This document shows, in pieces, positions 12,202 to 23,240 of a DNA stretch of 64,000 nt. Within the stretch, counting starts at the first letter, position 1. Each line of letters opens with the position of its first letter. Position numbers and translations under genes: made by a program. Source of the stretch: Filosporella fistucella (lineage: Eukaryota; Ascomycota; Leotiomycetes; Helotiales). The notes below the pieces were generated by a model. The model was given only the letters and a program-made list of their open reading frames with translations, was not told the DNA's origin and did no database searches. The stretch lies in NCBI GenBank assembly GCA_030077755.1, contig JAQJZZ010000015.1:1550001-1614000 (forward strand), written 5' to 3'.

Positions 12202-13636
12202 CTAGGGTGATCCTATTGCTTCTAAAAGGCTTGACTGAAAGGGGACCCTAAGCACATTTCTTCCAATCAATACAATCTTGCCAGATTCTGGCGTACTTTG
12301 AGGGCCTGGGATATTCGATACAGGTACGTCCATTATCTCAAATACTTCTCGGACTCCTTGGACAAGCTTGATCTCCCCATTTGAAAGCGGAATCCGAGCT
12401 TTCAGTCTATGGATCTCTAAAGCCTTGAGTGGCAGCACTTCGGTAGTTCTCCTAGATCTGTTGGGCAGGTGTGAGTCCCACAAAATAGATTGTAGCCACC
12501 CATCAAGTCGAGGAAGTTGAGAGGGATCTAGTAGAGGGACTGAGATTGTGAGTGTCGATATCGTCTGAGTCATATTAATATGTTTCAATGAATTGGCAAA
12601 GAAATTATCTCATACCGGATCAAGGTGACTATGCCCTTTCGTTGCAACATCTAGCTGCCCCACATCATTGTATGCTTTGAGATCTAACAAAAATCCCTCT
12701 AGCTGGGGAACCTGACCTAATGTGGTCACATGTATTTTTGCAAGACCATTAATTGCTTGTACTCGTTCTTTGACTGTGAGAAGCTCAGATTCGCTAACCA
12801 AGTCGGATTTGTTGATAACGACTACGTCAGCATAAGATATTTGGAGGTGAGCCGTTGTCAGCACAGGCCCTTCGTGACGATGGTCAGACTCTTCCTGTGG
12901 AATTGCTTCTCTTACGGGATCGTCCAGACTTTTCAAAATGTTCTTTGCATCGATTAAGGTAACGATCCCATCTAAATAGATAGTACTTCCTAATCCATCG
13001 TCAACCCAGAATAATGGAGCGAGATTTCCTGGATTTGCTAGGCCCGTGGTTTCGAGCAAAATGTAATCAAAAGCTCCTTTCTTCTCCATTAAGGACTCTA
13101 TCGCATTTACTCCAGAGTCCCTTGTCGTATTAGCATAAGATAGTGAACAGGCATGATTGACGTGTACTTCACCGAACAACAAATACAGCCATTACCAACC
13201 TCAAGCCATTCCTCGACTTGCTCACCGCCTTTATTGACAGTCAACGATTTCTCGATGTCAAGAGCTCAAACAGCCAATCAGCTCAAGTTACACGCCTTTG
13301 GAACATAGCTTACAATCACCAAATTCTAAAGCCAGGTTAGTATCGATTGGCAATACCCGAATCGAATTTACCAACCATTAAGAATAACTGCTATTTTCTT
13401 TCCATGTTGTTCATTCAGAATATAATTCATCAATGTAGTCTTCCCCGCTCCGAGGTAGCCTAAATGTTATGTTAGGTCTCGTGATATATAGAAAAGCTGC
13501 AACGATAGGGTTGAATTGACATGCCAGTAACGATAGTAATTGGTACTTTGAGCGGCTTGGCTTCCTTGTCGAGGCTATCTTGCACAGCATCGTCCAAATC
13601 CACTAGAGAAGGCGGCTCTTCCTCATCGGAATCCAT
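12202..13636 (-). CDS. ZNG1: COG0523/CobW-family GTPase, zinc metallochaperone ZNG1-like
   Basis: ZNG1 proteins use GTP hydrolysis to deliver zinc to client enzymes, notably methionine aminopeptidase 1. Six exons: 13636-13525, 13459-13376, 13325-13314, 13264-13168, 13120-12616, 12564-12202; 390 aa, as in the human protein. P-loop GYLGAGKTT (38-46), switch region NEFGDS, metal site CxCC (residues 96-99, NGCICCSV), ETTGLANPG and the guanine-specificity NKSD are all present; the C-terminal CobW_C domain begins near HLDPTISTLTI. Intron 1 is GC-AG and interrupts the first P-loop Gly codon; exon 3 is only 12 nt. The acidic N-terminus ([12 protein letters not shown]) sits where ZNG1 proteins carry a CPELVPI-type client motif, with Pro in place of Cys. 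Divergent from the MOB gene. Confidence 0.92.
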
Positions 13637-13943
13637 TTTTGAAGGAAGATTCGATTTAGGTTCAAATCAATGTGTCTAAAGTCAAAAGGTATGAAAATTG
13701 CAAAAAGTCATGAGGCAAAGAGTAGCCTCGTTTGCCATGGAAATCTAGCGCTAAAGCCAAAGGCTGACCTGAGACGCGAAGCCTAATCCCTCTCGGCGCG
13801 TTCACCAACATCAAGCTCCACAGGTGATTCAGCGCCTTCGCTTTTCATCTGCAGAAACAACGCCAGTCCTGACGCGGTGTCTACGTGGCAAATCCTTTTG
13901 CACAGGATAACAGCACAAGGAAATATTGGATATTACACGCATA
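13637..13943. promoter_or_regulatory. Shared divergent promoter of ZNG1-like and MOB genes
   Basis: 307 bases lie between opposed start codons, so both promoters are confined to this stretch. No TATA box or zinc-responsive element was recognised by eye. Confidence 0.45.
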
Positions 13944-15499
13944 ATGTCACTTCCCCCAAGCTCGCCGAGGCTTCCAAGCCCACCACCACCAACTGAGATC
14001 CAAATTGGACCCAAGTCGCCATCGTTGGGCAACTCAAATCCAGAACCTACAATTGAGCAGAGCACAATAGATGCAAACTCCAAGAGGAGGATACACCCAG
14101 GAACCAAATCTGCAGATATGGCTGCTGGACCACCCCTCATACCATTGAACGAAGTAAGCTCCATACCAAGCTTCGGTACGCACGTCTAACATAGTTCAAG
14201 CTTGACTCAGCTTTCCAACTTCAAGAGCATCTAAAAGCTCTGCACTATCACTATTCGAAGCCTTCGAACAGCGAGAGCACCGTTCCCATAACCCGCGAAA
14301 CCGCCATTCTTATTGCTTCGCAACCCGAAGGAGTGGATCGCGCACTCTGGCTCTATGAGCTTTGCCGCTTCCTCATAAATAAATGTAATGATCTGATCAT
14401 AGGGTTTCTATTTGACGACCCACCATGTTCTGCTACTACTTGCCCCGAGATGCGCGCCAGCGAGTGGCAGTTTTTATGTGCGGTGCACGAGTCTCCAAAG
14501 AGTTGCTGTGCGATTGATTACTGCTGTCATACACTTGACTGGGCAACAAACATTGTGACTAGTCAAAAGATATTTCCAAGCCGATTGAGCATGGGGGCTG
14601 GAGATGCGGTGGATGAGAGGGGAGCGGGCGTGAAGCATTTGACCAACATTTTCAGACGGCTGCATCGAATATTCGCACATGCCTGGTTTCAACATCGTGG
14701 GGTATTCTGGCAGGTGGAGGGACAAACGGGGTTATACGTTCTCTTTAAAACAGTTTGCGACACCTATGACTTGCTCCCGGCAGAAAATTACAAGTTGCCT
14801 CCTGAGGCGGAAGGGTTAGAGCCAACTGAAGAGGCGCGAGCTCCAGTCCCGTCGATCATGAAAGCCCCTGTTAGCAACTCTTTAGGGGTTGAGGAAGATT
14901 TTATAAATGTTGGTCGAAATAACACTAGACGCCATATTCGACAATCACCTTCCGTTGGATCGGCTGTCACAACAGTCCTCGAATCTGATGAAGAGGAGGC
15001 AGATGTTACACAAAAGTTGGAAGATCTGCAAATCACCGAGGAGGAGGGAGAGGGAATGGCTGAAGTGCCGGTGATCGTTGAAACTTATGAAGTCGACGAA
15101 GCTCAAGAAAGTGAAGAAGCACCACCTGAGCAAGGAATAATCGAGCAATTAGAAATTCAGAATGACGAGCAAGCCGGATCAACAACCTCGACCTCTTCAT
15201 GGGATAGAATGTCAGCCGAGTCTTTGAACGACAAAGATGACAAAGATGACAAAATAGAGGTGGTTGAAGCAGATCCAGAACCCGAAATAGAGTCTCCTAC
15301 CGCGGCAACTCCCACAGAGCATCAAGTAAACAACATTCCTCGCCCAGTTGTGACAGAAGTAGAGGCAAAGGAGGAGCCTGCTGAAGCGGTTAAAGCTCCA
15401 GTCTTGGAGAAGGCAATTATGAAGACTGAAGAAGCAATTGAGGCGGATGAAGAGAAGGGAGAGATGGAAGTTAAGGAAGTTAAGGAAATTGAGGGGTAA
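13944..15499 (+). CDS. MOB family protein, MOB4/phocein (fungal MOB3) type with long acidic tail
   Basis: Phocein-type MOB proteins are core parts of the STRIPAK phosphatase-kinase complex, which in fungi governs cell fusion, fruiting-body development and septation. Exons 13944-14153 and 14201-15499, joined over a 47-nt intron, give 502 aa. After a Pro-rich leader (PSSPRLPSPPPPTEIQIGPK) the MOB fold spans about residues 71-260, with CPEMRASEWQFLC and CCAIDYCCHTLDW, FPSRLS, and HRIFAHAWFQHR carrying the His zinc ligands. This resembles phocein more than MOB1/MOB2. Residues 265-502 form a Glu/Asp-rich, probably disordered tail ending VKEVKEIEG, far beyond the usual 210-225 aa of the family. An in-frame ATG at 13926 is an alternative start. 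Confidence 0.9.
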
Positions 15500-16255
15500 T
15501 GAATAAATAATGGCCACTGTAAGATGTGACGAACTGTGTGTACTTTTAAGATACCCAATAAAAATCATGGGCTCAGCCTGCTTTGGGTCTGGGTCCTGAG
15601 TGCCATCCCATCTGCCGTTGTCCAAGCGGAGTTTGTCAAAGCTGCGTCCAACAAAGTACGGCTTTGGCCCCCAAGTGGCGGCTGAAGTCAAATGTTCCAG
15701 AGCGGTGTGGGAGCATTGATCCACTCGCGATGTGCAACAAAATCGTTTGGACTATGTGGGTTTCTATAAATATTGCTTTGTCTCTTATCCCTTGCTTTCT
15801 TCGTTTTGACTCATCTATAGATGGCTTGCTATCAGTATTGGTGATTGGTCTGTGATGTTCCTCCTTATCAAGCATGTTCAGCCTTGTCAATCACTATGGT
15901 AAGTGAATCTTCCTATTAAGTATTTATTACGCTTTTTGGGGTGTACTTTCAATTACTCTTCAAAAGAACAGTGTCTTTGAAGCCCGAGAATAGTAGTGTG
16001 CGACAACTCACAGATTCAGGCACGGCGATGTACACGAAGTGTTTTCAAAACATGTGTCATTGAGCTTAGTTGCCATCTGCTTTGACAAAGAACAATTCGC
16101 AAGTACTTGTTCCAAAAGTAAGTTCCTGTTGTAGGAATCACAGCTACCATAACGCCCCAACTCCTCGCTTTACAAAGTGCCTTCCGCAAAGGGTATCATA
16201 CAGGTCCATTGATTCTCCACAAACACCAACCATGCCCTTCCAAGCCGCCACACCA
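15500..16255. other. Intergenic between convergent MOB and DUF7053-like genes
   Basis: Two 3' flanks meet here. AATAAA-like words occur near 15500-15560. No open frame with protein-like content was found. Confidence 0.5.
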
Positions 16256-17236
16256 TCATTCCAATTCTGCATAATGTGTTGGAGGCGCCTGCAATGGTGG
16301 CGGTGGTCTTGTAGTCTTTGACGTTTCCTGTGAGGGTAACTCAGCAGCATATTGATGCTGCCCAGAGGCACGATATGGCTGGAAATTCTGCTCTGGTGCT
16401 GGACCCTTAACCGGATTCAGATTCTGCCAAGAAACACGACTTCCACGCTGGCTTCCCGTGGACTCCTGATACGATGTATGCGCAGTGCTTGTAGAACCAC
16501 TGTATGATGTACCGGAGCTGCGAACACTGAGAGGCTGAGGGTATAACTGAGAGTGCGTCTGATTAGGACTTTGTGTTCTGTAAGGTGCGAAGCTTGGTGA
16601 GTCTCCAAAAGAGCTTTGGGTATCGTAATCGCTGGGAGAGTAATCTAACGATGGTTGTGTAGAGGCACCATCTGACATCAATTTGTCGTTCAAGGCTTGG
16701 TTTTTCATAGATGCGTCAAGGATTTGGGCCTTAACAAGCAGGCGACCGACAAGATGTGAATGCGCTTTCTTCAGAGTCTTTTTGACGAAGGATGTCATCA
16801 TGAAATTGCAGGTCATATCGACATCTTCGCGCAACCACAAGCCTTGAAGTGGAGCACCAAGTCCTAATTCCACGGGCGCAACAGGTTCTCCTGGAAGGGA
16901 TCCTCCTAATGTCCATTTCCCTTTAATATTGAGACCCATTGGCGCATAACAATGGGTCTGCAAGCCATTCTCGAGGTCGTGAAAGCAACATGTGTACGAG
17001 ACCTTTCCTGACATCAATCCTCCAGGAAGATATTGCACACGGTCGGTGAGCGAGTACCATATGCAATGATATTCTTCTGCGGTTGCATTCGGTGGCGGTT
17101 TGATGATGTGACGCTCCTCGACGAGAGGATTCAAATCTATCATCTCAACGTGATTTTTTAGAGTCTCCATTACGGTAGCTCTAGATATCCCCGCGGGGAG
17201 TGGGGTAAGTGTAGTGAAGACACTGCGTTTCGACAT
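16256..17236 (-). CDS. DUF7053-like domain protein of unknown function
   Basis: A 326-aa single-exon gene. Residues 1 to about 175 resemble a domain widespread in filamentous ascomycetes that I recognise as DUF7053: VFTTLTPLPAGISRATV, MIDLNPLVEERH, EEYHCIWYSLTDRVQYLPGG, then GVSYTCCFHDLE-like and REDVDMTCNFMMTSFVKKTL. It includes a START/SRPBCC-like alternation of strands and a final helix, but the fold is inferred. The C-terminal half (from about 185) is Ser/Gln/Tyr/Pro-rich and low complexity. No signal peptide or membrane span. No biochemical function is known to me. The DUF number is from memory and should be checked by profile search. Confidence 0.8.
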   Translation of the reverse strand: MSKRSVFTTLTPLPAGISRATVMETLKNHVEMIDLNPLVEERHIIKPPPNATAEEYHCIWYSLTDRVQYLPGGLMSGKVSYTCCFHDLENGLQTHCYAPMGLNIKGKWTLGGSLPGEPVAPVELGLGAPLQGLWLREDVDMTCNFMMTSFVKKTLKKAHSHLVGRLLVKAQILDASMKNQALNDKLMSDGASTQPSLDYSPSDYDTQSSFGDSPSFAPYRTQSPNQTHSQLYPQPLSVRSSGTSYSGSTSTAHTSYQESTGSQRGSRVSWQNLNPVKGPAPEQNFQPYRASGQHQYAAELPSQETSKTTRPPPPLQAPPTHYAELE

Positions 17237-18282
17237 GTCGGATAGTTGTGTTGTACGTTGTTGTCAGGAAGGAAAAAGCGTGCTGGAACTGTGAGATTTG
17301 TTCTGACAGATCACGAAACGTGAGGATGTTGGGAGAATAATGAAGGAGGATCTGAAGTAGCCATCATAAATGCAATAACAGCACTTTGCAGGGTTCAAAA
17401 ACAAACGGCCCAAATTAGCCACTTGGTCACAGCCCGGTTTTGTGTGGAGTAGAACTGCACGGCTTCCACAGGTTCCGTTGTGGCTGACTTGATGATGAGC
17501 GCTTGCTCGAAAATGATGGACTCGAGGCCAAATTGAGAAATGCGTACAACCAAGAGTGAAAGTAATCGTGAAGCGAACAAATGATACAGAGTCAAAGTGA
17601 AGGATTGAATACCGCTGACAGAAACATATCCAACAAACTATGTTGAGTGGCGGTGCTGAGCTGCACCTTCCACCTGGGAAAACCCAAAAAAGCTTGTGGC
17701 TTGCTGCGGTTGGCATCACTCCGACGGTTCGGGAGCCAATGACACTGTACAGCTATTCTGGGATTGACCGCATCCTTAGGTTTTCGAGTTCTGCGGAGTT
17801 GACATTCTTGTAAAATATAATACTTTACTGATGTCTCCTTGATAAGTCTCTTATGGTATACAAGCAAGTTGGATGTCATTTCTTTTCGAATCACTATTCT
17901 AGTGTTCCTACAACCGACCAATTTGGACATATTTCTTATTAGTATACTGCCTTCTGCAGATGATATAAATCCCACACAAATCTTACTCCGTAGAATCTTA
18001 GTGTCTTATACGCTGTTGCGCTCACCAGACCTGCAGACTCACAACAGGCTGCAGATAGTGATTATTTCGACCCGTAAGCTCGAGTTTTATTTCATCCCGC
18101 CCTCTTGCAAGACATGTTCATTGGATTGCTCCAGCTCGATGGCTGCAGAATGATTGTACATTTCGTGGCAGCGAATAGTTTGTGCGCATCGCACAACAAA
18201 GTCTTACACCTATATACAGTAGTATTTTCACCATACGAATGTCTCTAGTGCCTTCTATACTTTCACCTCACGCCCTTCCATC
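17237..18282. other. Intergenic, about 1 kb
   Basis: Promoter of the DUF7053-like gene on the left and 3' flank of the GPI protein on the right. A 151-codon and a 127-codon minus-strand frame are present but have Cys/Phe/Ser-biased, shadow-like composition and no splice-consistent extension. Nothing else seen. Confidence 0.5.
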
Positions 18283-19042
18283 CTACATAGCCGCATACGC
18301 CATTGCAACGGCAGCACCACCAAATATCCAAGGTGCTTGTGTGACCATTGGCATACCGCCGTTTGTAGATGTGGACTGGCTAGATGCTGCTGAATTCGCT
18401 GCGCCAGAGGCAGATGTACCAGAGGCAGATGTGCTAGAAGATATGCTAGAAGATTTGCCAGAGGATGATATTGTCTTCGTCGCAGTGGTAGCAGCACTTC
18501 CGACATTCCCTGCAGTAATTGTCACAGCCATCACGCCAAGGTCAGATGTCCCGGAAAATGCAGTCGTAGTCGCAGTGGAGAAAGCAGAGGCGCTTATATC
18601 AGAAACGACACCGCTCATCGTGACGGAACATACTCCGGATATCGAATCGGTGACAACACATCCCAGGTTAATAGATCTGCAAGCTGTTAGCTAAATGGTT
18701 TTGAAATTTTGCTAGAGGTAAAGTACATACTGTGTGTTATCAGTATCGGCTGCGACGTATGAATAATGCAGTGTCGAAGGTCCTTGAGTGAATGTAAAAG
18801 AGGTTGGAACTCCACACTCATCCGCATTAGAGCTTCCACAATTCAGAGAATAAGTCGTAGCAGTAGAATCCTGATTCGCATTCAGTACAGCCACAATAAA
18901 CCACTTCCAGTACCTCACATACCGATCCAATTACGGAGGCCAAAACATCCTGCTGATCAAAGCCTACCAACCACAGGTTTACAGTAGAGTTCGCAGCAGA
19001 TGCGAGAGCAGCAAAGCCCATGAAAAGTGTTGATTTATACAT
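18283..19042 (-). CDS. Small secreted GPI-anchored Ser/Thr-rich protein
   Basis: Three exons (19042-18923, 18870-18731, 18676-18283) give 217 aa. The N-terminus (MYKSTLFMGFAALASAANS) is a signal peptide. The next 110 residues form a small Cys-containing ectodomain (NLWLVGFDQQDVLAS, YSLNCGSSNADECGVP, INLGCVVTDSISGVCSV). A Ser/Thr-rich stalk follows, then a short hydrophobic C-terminus (PWIFGGAAVAMAYAAM), the pattern of a GPI-addition signal with a likely omega site in the preceding STSTNGG region. Intron 2 uses the acceptor GCAG at 18677; the upstream CAG at about 18683 would introduce an early stop, which decides the choice. Probably a cell-wall or plasma-membrane surface protein; function unknown. 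Confidence 0.75.
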
Positions 19043-20558
19043 ACTGGAAATCGAGTAATGAATGAAGAAGAAAGCGAGTGTGGATTTTGTATTAAAATGG
19101 GACGGTTCCTAGCACGAGAAGATGAGTAGCTAACGGGATCTTTATATTTCGCTGACCATGGCGAAGATCTTCCCCTTTATCTCTGGGCCATCATGGCCTA
19201 GCAGGTCCAGTATACTCGCTAGGCTCGCCAGGCACCAGGACCATTCATATTATCCGGATTGAAGCTTGAATTTTAGTAGCTCCACTTTGAAGTAAGGATA
19301 CGAATCGCCTGAGGCTTGGTTTCGATTACTCAGCATTCCACATATTGCTTGCACATCCCCGTGGCAAAATTTGATATCGAATATGTTAAACTGGTACGGA
19401 ATGTCTTGACAAAGCATACTGCTGCTTGACCACTCATCCTTTCGTGTAATCAAGACGGTTATGATTTGGAGTCTCGTTACCCCCTTGTCATCTGATTTCT
19501 TGATCAATACGGAAATATGGGGAAACGCGTTTCAGGTGTAGCTGTCATCTGAAATACCTGTCAGACGAAATCACCCGTTGACATTTTCCAATGATATCAA
19601 ATTGTTTGTGAGATATTATGCTACTGCTTTCTCAAACCTCAGAAAATGTTTATTTGCATCTGCCTTCCTCTCAACCGAAAGATGGGCTAGAACCATTAAT
19701 ACCTATAGGCTATAAATGTCAAAGTTATGACGCCTATCTCTGATGGAAACCACCTTTTCTGGTGGAAAATTTGTTTTCACTCCAAAAGACCCTCCAAACC
19801 CCGTACACTATATGTATACGCAATCTGCTCGCTAATTTTCAAAAGTGACAATCTAGTTGGTTGATCTTCTGACTTTGGCCCGGCTGGCAAGTTGAAGTCT
19901 GCTGCACGCCAGTCCAAGCGCCGTTTAAACGACCAAGAAGTAGCACGTTAATAATCCAAAGGATGTCTGCAGTTTATGCTCCTGTGATTCCCTCCAATCT
20001 CGCCATCTCCATAGGATTCTTGGTCCCAGCTTTGAGGTTAAACCGGGCAATTTCTCGCGGGCGGAGGAAACTTTCCCCATTTCAGGAGCATTTTGTATTT
20101 GAAAATCTTCTTCTCGTTCACATTTCATAATAATATCTTGAGAGGGCCTTTATGAGGAAAAGTGCATGAGAGGAAATATTATGATGTATCTAGCGTGCAG
20201 GGCTGCTAGTGTGGTATAGCATGTTTTATACCAACTCTCTCACATCCTGATTGTCAACCGATATATAGTAAAGCGAATGCACGGAAAATTGATGGTTCCA
20301 ATGATTATTGAAATCTACAGCGAAGCAAAGCTCTTTCCTTGTTTGTGAACAGCCCGTTCTAGAAGCTCTTCCCTTACCAAACCTTATTTTTGTGCTACCT
20401 CATCCTCCATTCCTCGAAGCACTCCACTTGAATCCTCCCCAGATTGCACATATACTCTTCCCTATCTCCTATGAAATTCCTTTCTTGCACCTGGGTTTTT
20501 CGGCCTATTATCTGGATAAATTACTGGAGCTCTCGACGATCTCAACAACCGAAGCAGA
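19043..20558. other. Intergenic, about 1.5 kb, divergent promoters
   Basis: Lies between the start codons of the GPI protein (left, minus) and the Ser/Arg-rich protein (right, plus). The right end has C/T-rich leader sequence. An 85-codon minus-strand frame at 19250-19507 lacks an ATG start. No gene supported. Confidence 0.5.
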
Positions 20559-22425
20559 ATGAGAAACGAAGATCAGACATCTTTGAGGGTGACGGGGTCA
20601 TCAGAGGTCCCATCCAGTCCAGACAAACTTGATCCCGAATTCCAATCCTATTGTCTCATTCGTCGAACCACGAATGAATCCTCACCAGTATCTCCAAAAT
20701 ACGGCCTATTCAAAGATACACTACACGGCAAGCCTCAGAATACAAAAGAATCGCGTAAAAGCAAGAGTACCCTCGAAATAGAGAGCTCGAGACGGTCGTC
20801 GCTCTCCCCGTCGACCAAATTTCGAAATGTAGCTGAATGGAGTGAAAAGAGCGAAGCTTCTACGACAATGCACTCATTTGAATCATCACGCCATCCAGCA
20901 GACCCACCTCGCCCTCCCAAGGATGGCTACGAATGGGTTTGGTTTCCAGAAGGATACTGGGCCGAGCGAGAAATAAGAGACTTGCCTCCCAAGACTTCGC
21001 CTGTGCGACCAAGATGGTGGAATCGAACCCCTGAACGGAAAAGTAAAAGCTCAAATCGTACCAGGAAAAGCTCAAAATCGCCACCCAGCCATGATATGCC
21101 GCCAATACCCCAGATAAAGATTGGTAGTCTCACTCCTGAAGCGCAGGAACCCGCAAAGGGTCGAAGGTCGAGAAGTATTAGCAGAGACATGACACCTAGC
21201 AATCCCTTTGGTTTCTCATTCATCAAACGGCAAAGTTCAACCCAAGCAGATCCAGCTTCTGAGCAGCTGGGTCTGTACTGCAGGGCAAAAAAGCAAATTA
21301 GAACAAGACTTCTTGCAAACAACCAAAAAAGAGTATATAAACTGGGCCAACTATACATATGATGCCTGCTGACTTCTCCAGGTTCCTATAGCACCTAGCA
21401 TAGCAAATGTGCCAGGTAATCCAAGCTGGGGCTCACATACAACAACCGTCCTCGAAGGTGCATCAACCTATCTCGATCGAGTACAGCGTGATCGTCTGGC
21501 ACGAGAAAAGGTCCTTTGCGCAGCTCCGGTAACTCCAAGGACCCCAGCATCACCGGGAGGAAGATCCCGTCGTGCATTTGGCCTGGCTCCGTGGCATCGC
21601 AGACATTCACAGGAGTCGATTCTCTCAGTATCTAGCTCCGTACATAAGCTCCTAATTGGCAAGACACCCGCGGCCACGCCAAGTCTTGAGCGGAGATACG
21701 CTGGACACGATGGCAGAACATATCCCACTGGTAGGTCTATCTTACAGATTAGACAGACGAGTGCAGAATTGATTTTTTTGAACAGTAGATATATCAAGTC
21801 CAGATCCCAAGGAACCGACATTTCTTCCATCTGTGAGTTTCCCTTGTATCTATCTTTAGTGGTACTCTTGGGATCTAAGTCTGTGAATTCTAGCTACATT
21901 GCTTAGTATTAGTTACTTCATATATATGATTTCTAGCTAATGTGCCAAACACTTGAAATTGCTAATCCGTCTTGACAGGAGGCAAGGCGAATACATACAC
22001 CCCCGTTGTCAGCAGGTACAAATTCCCTACAGGCACGTGGATTTTTCTTCGATCTAGGAAATCCAACAGACGAAGGAGGCGGAGGTAATGCACAATCCAG
22101 CACACAATCACCAATGTCAAGTGCTGGTTCTGGGGGTGACGCAGCGAGAAGCCGAAATCCAGATAGGCAGTTACCCGAATGGTGGGATGCTGATATAAAA
22201 CATGCGGACACCGGCAATAAGTCATCGCACCCAAATGAGAGGTTAGCGGTATCTCAACCAACTTACGGCAATTCTTTCGTCTTCGAAGTACCTGATCATT
22301 TCCCCAGCAGCCCATTATGTCCAAAAAACACACTTCACAAGAGTGCAGGAACAGGAATTTGCCCTTATCACGGAAGGAGAAGAAGTTTGGGGCAGAAATT
22401 TGGTAGAGGCACTGTGGAATGTTAA
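20559..22425 (+). CDS. Ser/Arg-rich protein of unknown function, four exons
   Basis: Exons 20559-21332, 21382-21730, 21786-21832 and 21979-22425 give 538 aa. I do not recognise a family. Mostly low-complexity, charged and Ser/Pro-rich, with a conserved-looking aromatic patch GYEWVWFPEGYWAER at about residues 123-137 and a segment VPIAPSIANVPGNP / WGSHTTTVLEGASTYLDRVQ at the start of exon 2. The C-terminal exon holds FFFDLGNPTDEGGGG and LPEWWDAD. No signal peptide or membrane segment, suggesting an intracellular, largely disordered protein with many possible phosphorylation sites. Exon 3 is only 47 nt and the last intron is long (146 nt), so that junction is the least certain; all frames agree when joined as given. 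Confidence 0.7.
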
Positions 22426-23240
22426 GGCCCACATAATGAGGTAACTGCAGTAAGTTTGGCTGAAATACAACTCATCCTTAGGAGTATGAATAGTGCTTAG
22501 TATGAGTATCCAACCTTTCAGTTTGCCAGCCATCCAACTCGCTACACCCATAGGAATATGCAAGCATTGGGTCGGACTTCCTAGCACCATCCGTGAGTCT
22601 CAAAGCAGTGTAAACTGAGATGCTTACATGTAATGCAATCCCGAATATACTGGGGTACTGGCGAGCTGCTGGCCTTGAAAACCCAGTTTCAAAGTATCAT
22701 ATCACAAAGTAACCCGCCAGTCGTCGTTGTATGGCACACCATTATGTTAAAGCAAGCACAACGTGTCAAGCGCCTTACATGAACCAAAGTAACAATTCCC
22801 ATAAATTGTACCCTAATTGCAAACCATCCAGAAGATAAAAGCCAAATCAAGCCAGCCAGGAAGGGCATACGAGCAGCTGTGGTGTATTTACACAATGAAC
22901 TGAAATTAAGATCCATGCTCTTTGCACTCTCCTTGATATGCCGTTTTCTCCAATCTCCGTGACAAAATCAATAACATATCCTTGATGCGAAACACTAAAC
23001 TTTGTATGCCAATTACCTCTGAGAAAGTGCAAATACCTCCGTACGCTGTGAAATATATGGATATCTTCATATCCTCAGTGTCGTGTTCCTCAAATCAATC
23101 ATCCAGACTCTTCACCATGATTATGGAGTGATAGCAGCCAACCCGAACCCAACAGTCTTGATACGCATCCGAATTATATTACCATGCCGATTGCTGAAGA
23201 TAAGCTTCCATGGAGTGAATGTTAGAATGGGAGGCTGGAC
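22426..23240. other. Intergenic, about 0.8 kb, convergent 3' flanks
   Basis: Between two convergent genes. No protein-like frame, repeat or RNA gene recognised. Confidence 0.5.

Noticed and set aside
18677..18690. Upstream acceptor AACAG for intron 2 of the GPI protein
   Set aside because: It gives a stop codon after five residues; the next CAG keeps the frame to the GPI signal.
19250..19507. 85-codon minus-strand frame in the divergent promoter region at 19-20 kb
   Set aside because: No ATG start, no splice partner, no family.
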